Source of the DNA: an uncultured Flavobacteriales bacterium
GTDB taxonomy: Bacteria > Bacteroidota > Bacteroidia > Flavobacteriales_D > Sanyastnellaceae
Assembly: GCA_937890245.1 (NCBI GenBank)
Contig: CALACF010000411.1
Coordinates: 1 to 5,755, forward strand
DNA: 5,755 nucleotides
Direction of reading: 5' to 3'
Shown: in pieces, positions 1 to 5,755 of the stretch
How the letters are laid out: each line of letters starts with the position of its first letter
How positions within the stretch are numbered: position 1 is the stretch's first letter
The notes under the pieces: model-generated
What the model was told of the DNA's origin: nothing
Seen by the model: only the letters and a program-made list of their open reading frames with translations
The model's database searches: none
Position numbers and translations under genes: made by a program

Positions 1-1684
1 CCTGATTGATGGGGAGCCGATCGGGCTTTCGAAAGAGGGGACGTTTATTGCGCAGCATATCGCAACGCCTAAGCGCGGCGTGGCGCTGCATATCAATGCG
101 TTCAACTTTCCAGTGTGGGGCATGCTGGAGAAGGTGGCCGTGAATTGGCTGGCAGGGATGCCGACGATTGTGAAGCCGGCGACGATCACCTCGTATGTGA
201 CGCATGCCGTGGTGAAGTCCATGCATGATTCGGGGATTTTGCCCGCGGGCGCGATCCAGTTGACGTGTGGCTCGGGCCGTGGATTGCTGGATCACGTGGG
301 GTCGCAGGACGTTGTGACATTTACGGGTTCGGCCACGACGGGCCAGATGTTGCGTGCCCACGACAATATTATAAAGGAGTCGGTGCCATTTAATATGGAG
401 GCCGATTCGCTCAATGCGCTGGTGCTCGCCCCGACTGCGGTGGAGGGCTCTCCGGAGTTCGACCTCTTTATAAAGGAGTTGCGCCGCGAGATGACGATCA
501 AGTGTGGCCAGCGTTGTACGGCCGTTCGCCGGGCCATGGTTCCGCACGCGAGCGTCGATGCCGTGCAGGCGGCTTTGACCGCTCAGCTCGACCGGACCGT
601 GATTGGGGATCCGGCAAATGAGAAGGTTCGCATGGGCGCCTTGGTGGGCCATGACCAGGTGGCTGAGGTCCGTTCTGCGCTTGGTGTACTGATGGGCGAG
701 GCTGAATTGGTCTATGGAGACCCCATGAAAGTCAGTGTGTTAGAGGCCAATTCAGAGGCGGGCGCATTCATGGCACCCATGCTCTTGCGGCAAGAAGACG
801 CCATGTCGGCGAGCGCGGTGCACGCGGTGGAAGCCTTCGGTCCTGTCTGTACATTGATGGGATACAGTGACTTGGAAGAGGCTGTCGCATTGACGCAGAA
901 AGGAAAAGGATCGTTGGTATGCACGGTGGTGACTGCGGATGCGCACGAGGCGCGCGAATTCGTTGTTGAGGCGGCACCGCATCACGGACGGATTTTGGTT
1001 CTCGACCGCCATTGCGCGGGCGAATCAACAGGCCACGGAAGTCCGATGCCACAATGGGTTCACGGCGGACCCGGGCGGGCAGGCGGAGGCCAAGAAATGG
1101 GCGGATTGCGCGGGCTGCATCACTATATGCAAACGACAGCGGTTCAAGGCCATCCCGATACCTTGACGGCTGTTGCCCAGCGGCACATGCCAGGCGCGGC
1201 CCGTCCAGAGTCGGAAGTCCACCCCTTCCGCAAGCATTTCGAAGATTTAAGGGTGGGCGAAACATACACCACCCACCGGCACACGGTAACAGAGGCAGAC
1301 ATCGTCAACTTCGCAAATGTGTCTGGCGACAACTTTTACGCCCACGTGGATGGCACTGCATTGGACGGCACCATTTTCGAGCAGCGCGTGGCCCACGGCT
1401 ACTGGATTTTGTCGAAAGCGGCCGGCATGTTTGTTGAGCCTCGCAAAGGTCCGGTCCTTCTTAACTACGGTGTTGAAACATGTCGCTTCACGAAGCCTGT
1501 CTATCCGGGCATGACCATTGGCGTGCAGCTTACCGTCCAGGAAAAGGTGGACCAAGAGAAGCGAACGGAAGACGACATTGCAAAAGGCATCGTCAAGTTC
1601 AAGGTGGACGTCACCGATGAAACTGGCGAAACCGTTGCGCTCGCTGTGATTTTGACGATGGTTGCCAAGTTGGAAGACGCGTGA
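1..1684 (+). CDS. paaZ: Bifunctional oxepin-CoA hydrolase / 3-oxo-5,6-dehydrosuberyl-CoA semialdehyde dehydrogenase PaaZ, 5'-truncated by the window
   Basis: Cytoplasmic enzyme of aerobic phenylacetate degradation. The C-terminal MaoC-like hydratase domain opens the ring of oxepin-CoA to a semialdehyde, and the N-terminal aldehyde dehydrogenase domain oxidises that with NADP+ to 3-oxo-5,6-dehydrosuberyl-CoA, which enters beta-oxidation-like steps. The frame is open from base 2, giving 560 visible residues. By recalled alignment with E. coli PaaZ (681 residues) about 123 are missing at the N terminus, so the GTG at 80 is internal. Seen: nucleotide-binding loop GSATTG (326-343); ALDH general-base Glu in MEADS (398-400); catalytic Cys in GQRCTA (515-517), 39 residues after that Glu as in E. 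coli Glu256/Cys295; STGHGSP and GGPGRAGGG near the end of the ALDH domain; then HPFRK leading into the hydratase domain with SGDNFYAH, whose Asp (1328-1330) and His (1343-1345) match E. coli Asp561/His566. Both active sites look intact, so aldehyde release towards tropone-type shunt products is not predicted. No other paa gene is visible. Third-base usage changes near 1000. Confidence 0.96.
   Translation, partial: LIDGEPIGLSKEGTFIAQHIATPKRGVALHINAFNFPVWGMLEKVAVNWLAGMPTIVKPATITSYVTHAVVKSMHDSGILPAGAIQLTCGSGRGLLDHVGSQDVVTFTGSATTGQMLRAHDNIIKESVPFNMEADSLNALVLAPTAVEGSPEFDLFIKELRREMTIKCGQRCTAVRRAMVPHASVDAVQAALTAQLDRTVIGDPANEKVRMGALVGHDQVAEVRSALGVLMGEAELVYGDPMKVSVLEANSEAGAFMAPMLLRQEDAMSASAVHAVEAFGPVCTLMGYSDLEEAVALTQKGKGSLVCTVVTADAHEAREFVVEAAPHHGRILVLDRHCAGESTGHGSPMPQWVHGGPGRAGGGQEMGGLRGLHHYMQTTAVQGHPDTLTAVAQRHMPGAARPESEVHPFRKHFEDLRVGETYTTHRHTVTEADIVNFANVSGDNFYAHVDGTALDGTIFEQRVAHGYWILSKAAGMFVEPRKGPVLLNYGVETCRFTKPVYPGMTIGVQLTVQEKVDQEKRTEDDIAKGIVKFKVDVTDETGETVALAVILTMVAKLEDA
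1672..1676 (+). promoter_or_regulatory. Probable ribosome-binding site for the GTG start at 1681
   Basis: The purine run GGAAG lies four bases before the GTG that overlaps the paaZ stop codon. The spacing is short and the match weak, so re-initiation by ribosomes finishing paaZ is probably at least as important. The main support for this start is that it is followed at once by a full signal peptide, whereas the next in-frame ATG (1735) would discard it. Confidence 0.4.
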
Positions 1685-1749
1685 ATTTCAAGGGCTGTCT
1701 TATTTGGGCGGCCTTGCTGCTGGTCTCTGGTCTGATGCATGTCGAGGCG
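1681..1749 (+). other. Sec-type signal peptide of the S41-like protein
   Basis: Residues 1-23 show a short n-region (MNFK), an uninterrupted hydrophobic core from Cys6 to about Met19, and a polar c-region ending VEA before Gln24, which satisfies the small-residue rule at -3/-1 with Val and Ala. The hydrophobic stretch contains no lipobox cysteine near its end, so a soluble exported protein is more likely than a lipoprotein. Confidence 0.75.
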
Positions 1750-3288
1750 CAGAACGATCAGCTAGATCAGCGGGTCCACGATTTGCGGGTGCTGGATTCA
1801 TTGGTTTACGCCGTGGTACCACTGGATGAAGATGCTGAGATGCGTGCGGCGTGGCGGCTTGCAATGGATGGGTTGCAGCTCGCTTGCGGGGACAGTATTG
1901 TGGCGCGGGCCTTCACCGAAGCGTCTTGGGCCGGCGAAATTGTCGCCTTGCTTTCGATTTGGAAGGATCCGCATTTGCGGGTGGCCTATCCCCTGCCGAG
2001 CCTGCTGGAGGCTGCTTCTGAGGCTCGATTGTTGGCGTTGACGCCGATGGGTGCCAATGGCTTGGCTGGCCAGCTTGCCTGGATTTCAAAGTTTCAGCCG
2101 TCTGATCATTCAGGTCAGGAAAATCACGGCGACAGCCAGATCGTACTTTCCTTCGATTCGCTATCGAATGGTCGGCCATTGGCGAACTTGAAAATTCGTT
2201 CGTTTGATGCGGGGGGCGACGGCCGGTTTGCCAGGTGTTTGCGCCGCGCCATCCGCAAGGTGAACCGCAGGGACGTCTTGCTTGTCTTGGACCTCCGAGG
2301 AAATACAGGCGGGCTTCGCTGGCGTCGCCACGCTGTTCGCGAGGCCTTGGGATTGCAGGATGGTCCCACCTATGAGTGGAGCGTTTCCAAGCACCGCGAG
2401 CATTCTCAAGCCCGTGTTCTGCGGGCTGCAGCTCTCTCGCGGGAGCAGTTGTTGCGCCGTGCGCGGCGCAAGCCTGTTTGGGCGGAGGCGGCCCGATTGG
2501 CCACTGCTGCTGTGGGGACAACGGATTCTGTGCTTGTTGATCGTTGGGCTGGAAGGATGCCGCGCTATGGCGGGCGGGCCGCTGTGCTGATTGATGCTTT
2601 GAGTTTTTCTGCGGCCGTGATGTTGGCCAGCGAGCTTCGAGCTTCGGACCGGTTCGAGGTGTTCGGCGTGCCACCACTGGGGCGGGGCGATGAAATGTCG
2701 GGGTCATCAGTGATGGTGCGGCTGCCGGCCACGGGTTTGGTTGTGGCCCTTCCGACGACACGCTCATTTTTTGATCCAGCTGCAATCGCTGATTTCGGCC
2801 TCCGGGCTGGGACGTCCCCGCAAGAAGTCGAACGCCAGGCCCTGTTGTGGTTGAGCGGTGAAAAACCGCGCATTGCGCACCGCGTGGCAGACGCTTTGCT
2901 CGGGGCCACCATCGCAGCCTTTGAGCCGACCCAAGAACTCGCTGTATTGTGGACGGACGTCTTTTATGCGGCTTCTTTGGCTGAAGATGCGCTGCGCGCG
3001 CGGGTCGATTCGCTGGAGCGAAGTGGAGCGCCCGAAGTAGAGGTTCTTGCCCAAGTTGGGGATTGGCATAAGGAAATAAAGGCGGTGCGGGCCCAACGCG
3101 ATGCGTTCATTCGCCAGTCGCTTTCTCAGGGGAATCGCTCAAAATATGATGCGCTTCGGACGCCCAAACGGCCCGATGTCAGGCATTTCGGTTTGCACGA
3201 CCGCTTGCTTTGCGGACTCTGCAAAAAGCCAAGCGCAGCCATTCCATCGGTCTCTCCAGTGCCCACTTTGAAGAAGAATCAGCCATGA
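1681..3288 (+). CDS. Exported S41-family peptidase-like protein with His/Cys-rich C-terminal tail
   Basis: 535 residues, beginning with GTG inside the paaZ stop (GTGA overlap). Residues 1-23 form a signal peptide: Lys4, a hydrophobic stretch CLIWAALLLVSGLM, and a likely cut after VEA, so the protein acts in the periplasm or outside. Residues ~85-105 carry KDPHLRVAYP, resembling the D-x-H-T motif before the S41 core. The core covers ~165-365: LVLDLRGNTGG (201-211) is the classic S41 strand and turn, AVLIDALSFSAA (301-312) places the nucleophile at Ser310 (codon 2608-2610), and RLPATGLVVALPTT resembles the following strands. No PDZ domain is evident. The family cleaves peptides or unfolded proteins with a Ser-Lys dyad, or a Ser-His arrangement in tricorn-type members. 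Here the Lys position (GKG) reads GRG (Arg335), leaving His98 as a possible partner, so activity is uncertain. Residues ~390-535 are an unrecognised, largely helical extension ending with H-x3-H-x4-C-x2-C (502-514). The substrate is unknown. It overlaps the next gene by 4 bases. Confidence 0.82.
   Translation: MNFKGCLIWAALLLVSGLMHVEAQNDQLDQRVHDLRVLDSLVYAVVPLDEDAEMRAAWRLAMDGLQLACGDSIVARAFTEASWAGEIVALLSIWKDPHLRVAYPLPSLLEAASEARLLALTPMGANGLAGQLAWISKFQPSDHSGQENHGDSQIVLSFDSLSNGRPLANLKIRSFDAGGDGRFARCLRRAIRKVNRRDVLLVLDLRGNTGGLRWRRHAVREALGLQDGPTYEWSVSKHREHSQARVLRAAALSREQLLRRARRKPVWAEAARLATAAVGTTDSVLVDRWAGRMPRYGGRAAVLIDALSFSAAVMLASELRASDRFEVFGVPPLGRGDEMSGSSVMVRLPATGLVVALPTTRSFFDPAAIADFGLRAGTSPQEVERQALLWLSGEKPRIAHRVADALLGATIAAFEPTQELAVLWTDVFYAASLAEDALRARVDSLERSGAPEVEVLAQVGDWHKEIKAVRAQRDAFIRQSLSQGNRSKYDALRTPKRPDVRHFGLHDRLLCGLCKKPSAAIPSVSPVPTLKKNQP
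3271..3277 (+). promoter_or_regulatory. Weak purine-rich leader of the GH92 gene
   Basis: AAGAAGA ends seven bases before the ATG at 3285. It is only a loose Shine-Dalgarno match and lies inside the last codons of the S41-like gene. With the ATGA overlap, translation of the GH92 gene is probably coupled to the gene before it. Many Bacteroidota initiate without a strong Shine-Dalgarno sequence. Confidence 0.3.
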
Positions 3289-3338
3289 ACAAATTGACAA
3301 TACTCGGCTTTGCAGCTGCGCTAGTGTTGACGGCCTGT
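3285..3338 (+). other. Lipoprotein signal peptide (lipobox) of the GH92 enzyme
   Basis: Lys3 precedes a hydrophobic core of about 12 residues ending in the lipobox Leu15-Thr16-Ala17-Cys18, with the Cys codon at 3336-3338. Signal peptidase II would cut before Cys18, which is then lipidated. Gly19 follows, not Asp, so there is no classical inner-membrane retention signal. About 20 polar residues rich in Glu and Thr link the anchor to the catalytic domain, which starts near residue 36. Confidence 0.88.
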
Positions 3339-5755
3339 GGGCCTCAGACCGAGAGTGTTGAGCTCCCGACCGAGGCCTCGCCTTACGCAACGTGGGTGGA
3401 TCCATTCATCGGAACGGGTGGCCACGGACACACTTACCCCGGCGCAACAACGCCGTTTGGCATGGTTCAGCTGAGCCCGGACACCCGGCTTGAGGGCTGG
3501 GATGGCTGCGGCGGCTACCATATTTCAGACGACCAGGTGTACGGCTTTTCGCACACGCACCTGCAGGGCACGGGGGTCTCGGATTACGGGGATATTTTAC
3601 TGATGCCCACCGTGGGACCACTCGATACTGCCGACCGCTGGAATGAGCGTTACCGCGATCGTTTTGTTCCAGGCTCTCAACAAGCGCACGCCGGATTCTA
3701 TAGCTGTGAGCTGGAGCGGAGCGGCTTGAAAGTAGAGCTCACTGCAACCACCCGGGTTGGTGTGCATCGGTACACGCGCAGCGCGAACGCAGCTGTTGAA
3801 TCGGACACGCTGAACCTCTACTTCGACCTGGGCCACCGGGACGAGCTGATTCATTACAGTATTTATATGAAGGACGACTCGACCTTGGTCGGCCACCGAC
3901 TTTCGGACAATTGGGCGGAACAGCAGCATGTGTACTTCGCTGCGCGGTTCTCGGCGCCTTTTGATTTCTTGGAGCAGCGCAGTGAACTCAGGACGGTTTC
4001 TCGTGAAGCAGACGGAGACCTACAGCAGGAGCTAGAGTTTGTGCCCGTTTTTCCACTCGCATTTCCGGATTTTTCGGGGCTCGACACCCTGGTGGTTCGG
4101 GTCGCAATTTCGCAGGTGGACATCAATGGTGCCTTGGCCAATTTGAATGCGGAAGCCTTACACAGCCGCTTCGATGACTACCTAAGCGAGGCGGAATTGG
4201 CATGGAACGAAGCCCTAAAACCCGTGCGGGTGCAGGCGGAGGATGAGGCGGAGCGCACCATTTTCTATACGGCGCTCTACCACAGTTTGACCGTGCCGCA
4301 CACGGCGTCAGACGTCGATGGCCGCTACCGGGGAACGGACTTGCTCGCGCATTACGGCCGCCCCGACGGCAGTGTACGCTACACGGTGTATTCGCTATGG
4401 GACACATTTCGGGCCACCCACCCCCTGCTCACGCTGCTCGAGCCCAACCGAACCCGCGATTTCGTTCGCAACTTCATCGACATGCACCGCGAGGGCGGGC
4501 AGTTGCCGGTGTGGGAACTTTCGGCCAATTACACGGGCTGCATGATCGGCTACCACAGCGTCCCAGTGATTGCAGACGCATGGGCCAAGGGCATTGACGG
4601 ATTCGACACGGAAGCGGCACTCGAAGCGATGCTCGCCACGGCAGAAGCCGATGAGCTGGGCAAGCGAGCGTATGCGCAGCTCGGTTTCATCCCGCTAGAG
4701 AATGAAAGCGAGAGCGTTTCGAAGACCCTGGAATACGGTTTTGACGACGCCTGCATTGCCAGTTTTGCACGGGCCATTGGAAGGGACTCCATTGCCGAGG
4801 TATTCGAGCGCAGGTCTCTTGCCTACCGGAACGTGTACCGCCGCTCAACGGGTTTTGTGCAGCCGCGCATCGGCGGTTCTTGGCGGGCTGGATTTGATCC
4901 GACCGAGGTAAGCTTTGAGTACACCGAGGCCAACGGTTGGCAGTACAACTTTTTCGTTCCCCACGACATCGGTGGGCACATGGATTTGATGGGCGGTGCG
5001 GCGGCCTATGCCGCCAAGCTTGACGAGATGTTCGGTGCATCTTCTGCCATGGCCGGCCGCCGGCAGTCGGATATCACGGGCTTGATTGGCCAATACGCAC
5101 ATGGCAACGAGCCCTCGCATCATATGGCCTACCTGCACAATTACGCGGGCCGCCCCGACCGCAGCCAAGCGCTGGTCGAGCAAATCTGTGATGAGCTCTA
5201 CACAGCGGCACCTGATGGACTTTCGGGCAACGAGGACTGCGGCCAAATGAGCAGCTGGTACGTGTGGAGCGCGCTGGGGCTGTACCCCGTCACGCCTGGC
5301 GATACAATTTATGCGTTCGGAACGCCTCGCTTCAAAAAGGCTCAGCTGGCTTTGCCCGGCGGCGCTGAGGTGATATTCAACGCGCCCCGTCCTTCGCCCG
5401 GGGCCTTCTACATCCAAAGCGTCCAGCATGACGGGCAGCCTTGGCTCGACAACTGGATCTCGCATCGCGCGCTCCTCGAAGGTGGCACGTGGACTTTTGA
5501 AATGGGCGACCAACCTGGCAAATTCGGCGTGGATGCGTCAGCATGGCCAGTCTCGCGTGCTGCAACGGTCGATTTCTGCCCCGCCCCTGTTATCGAAGCG
5601 CCGCGCAGCTACCGTGGCGATAGTTTACAGCTGACCATTGCAAGCCTCGACCCCGCGGCCAAGCTCTTTTACCGGGTCGGAGAAGCATCGTTCCAGCCCT
5701 ACACGATTCCTTTCTCCATCCACGGCACCCAGGTTGTGGAGGCATACGGTGACAA
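3285..5755 (+). CDS. Glycoside hydrolase family 92 exo-alpha-mannosidase lipoprotein, 3'-truncated by the window
   Basis: The frame is open from ATG 3285 (ATGA overlap with the previous stop) to the window end: 823 codons, no stop. Residues 1-18 are a lipoprotein signal with lipobox LTAC and acylated Cys18, so the enzyme is membrane-anchored. GH92 enzymes are Ca2+-dependent, inverting exo-mannosidases that trim alpha-mannose from N-glycans or mannans. Signatures in order: DPFIGTGGHGHTYPGATTPFG (residues 39-59), GWDGCGGYH (71-79), HLQGTGVSDYGD (92-103), SLWDTFRA (370-377), GYHSVPVIADA, SVSKTLEYGFDD (477-488), YTEANGWQY with PHD (546-561), HGNEPSHH (606-613) and GNEDCGQMSSWY (648-659). By recalled comparison with Bacteroides BT3990, Glu548 is the likely general acid and Asp651 the likely base. 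Trp72 and the HGNE loop resemble +1-subsite residues of alpha-1,2-specific members, but linkage specificity is only a guess. From residue ~766 an additional beta-domain begins, so the full protein is longer than a bare ~750-residue GH92. No SusC/SusD pair or other glycosidase is visible nearby. Confidence 0.95.
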   Translation, partial: MNKLTILGFAAALVLTACGPQTESVELPTEASPYATWVDPFIGTGGHGHTYPGATTPFGMVQLSPDTRLEGWDGCGGYHISDDQVYGFSHTHLQGTGVSDYGDILLMPTVGPLDTADRWNERYRDRFVPGSQQAHAGFYSCELERSGLKVELTATTRVGVHRYTRSANAAVESDTLNLYFDLGHRDELIHYSIYMKDDSTLVGHRLSDNWAEQQHVYFAARFSAPFDFLEQRSELRTVSREADGDLQQELEFVPVFPLAFPDFSGLDTLVVRVAISQVDINGALANLNAEALHSRFDDYLSEAELAWNEALKPVRVQAEDEAERTIFYTALYHSLTVPHTASDVDGRYRGTDLLAHYGRPDGSVRYTVYSLWDTFRATHPLLTLLEPNRTRDFVRNFIDMHREGGQLPVWELSANYTGCMIGYHSVPVIADAWAKGIDGFDTEAALEAMLATAEADELGKRAYAQLGFIPLENESESVSKTLEYGFDDACIASFARAIGRDSIAEVFERRSLAYRNVYRRSTGFVQPRIGGSWRAGFDPTEVSFEYTEANGWQYNFFVPHDIGGHMDLMGGAAAYAAKLDEMFGASSAMAGRRQSDITGLIGQYAHGNEPSHHMAYLHNYAGRPDRSQALVEQICDELYTAAPDGLSGNEDCGQMSSWYVWSALGLYPVTPGDTIYAFGTPRFKKAQLALPGGAEVIFNAPRPSPGAFYIQSVQHDGQPWLDNWISHRALLEGGTWTFEMGDQPGKFGVDASAWPVSRAATVDFCPAPVIEAPRSYRGDSLQLTIASLDPAAKLFYRVGEASFQPYTIPFSIHGTQVVEAYGD
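5580..5755 (+). other. Start of a C-terminal Fn3-associated / chitobiase-C-terminal-like beta-domain in the GH92 protein
   Basis: After the last GH92 strands (about residue 760) the protein continues with PAPVIEAPRSYRGDSLQLTI and then KLFYRVGEASFQPYTIPFSI followed by QVVEAYGD. The pattern of a Pro-led strand, 'I.YR.....F..Y..PF.I' and 'V.A.A..' matches the small beta-sandwich module often found at the C terminus of Bacteroidota glycosidases and in beta-hexosaminidases. It probably acts as a spacer or in substrate binding. The domain is cut by the window end, and a further module may follow. Confidence 0.6.

Noticed and set aside
80..82. GTG at 80 as the start of the first gene
   Set aside because: The frame is open upstream to base 2, and the upstream residues (LSKEGTFIAQHIATPKRG) match PaaZ well, so the true start lies before the window.
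370..479. Direct repeat TATAAAGGAGT at 370-380 and 469-479, each containing the Shine-Dalgarno-like AAGGAG upstream of an in-frame ATG (395, 491)
   Set aside because: Both copies encode Ile-Lys-Glu in the same frame, 33 codons apart, within ordinary PaaZ sequence. The spacings to ATG (12 and 15 bases) are long, and products starting there would lack most or all of the nucleotide-binding fold. Probably coincidence.
768..1265. 165-codon minus-strand open frame and overlapping plus-strand frames (939-1166, 1012-1437)
   Set aside because: All overlap conserved PaaZ sequence, and their translations are Arg/Pro-rich and unlike known proteins.
1913..2785. 290-codon open frame on the minus strand
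   Set aside because: It lies wholly opposite the S41-like gene, which has clear family motifs. The translation is rich in Pro, Arg and Gln with no recognisable domain, as expected for antisense of GC-rich coding DNA.
3211..3222. Cytochrome c haem-binding site at CGLC
   Set aside because: The motif requires CxxCH; here the residue after the second Cys is Lys.
5047..5065. GC-rich imperfect palindrome around TGCCATGGCCGGCCGCCGGC as a possible hairpin or terminator
   Set aside because: It lies inside GH92 coding sequence, has no following T-run, and its symmetry is imperfect.
4845..5513. 222-codon open frame on the minus strand
   Set aside because: It is opposite highly conserved GH92 sequence including the catalytic motifs, and its translation has no recognisable domain.

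Overview
The window is gene-dense DNA from a Gram-negative bacterium, with GC in the high fifties by eye. It holds three consecutive plus-strand reading frames and essentially no intergenic sequence. A secreted S41-type peptidase-like protein and a GH92 mannosidase lipoprotein, beside an aerobic phenylacetate-degradation gene, point most naturally to a GC-rich member of the Bacteroidota or a relative. This is an inference from gene content; there is no rRNA or other taxonomic marker here.

Layout. (1) Positions 1-1684: the C-terminal 560 residues of PaaZ, the two-domain enzyme (aldehyde dehydrogenase plus MaoC-type hydratase) that opens and oxidises the oxepin-CoA ring. Its first ~120 residues lie upstream of the window. 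(2) Positions 1681-3288: a complete 535-residue exported protein with a signal peptide, an S41 peptidase core without an evident PDZ domain, and a long C-terminal extension ending in a His/Cys cluster. (3) Positions 3285-5755: the first 823 residues of a lipoprotein of glycoside hydrolase family 92 (exo-alpha-mannosidase). It has all the family's signature motifs and the start of an extra C-terminal beta-domain; its end lies beyond the window.

Both junctions are 4-base stop/start overlaps (GTGA at 1681-1684, ATGA at 3285-3288), so the three genes look like one translationally coupled unit. The first product is a cytoplasmic catabolic enzyme and the other two are envelope proteins, so co-transcription does not imply a shared pathway. 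No promoter, terminator, RNA gene, mobile element, CRISPR array or attachment site was seen.

The most interesting points are the S41 protein, where Arg replaces the usual catalytic Lys and a conspicuous H-x3-H-x4-C-x2-C tail is present; a sharp change of codon third-base preference inside paaZ near position 1000; and the unexpected gene combination. I did not find convincing evidence of a wholly new multi-gene system.
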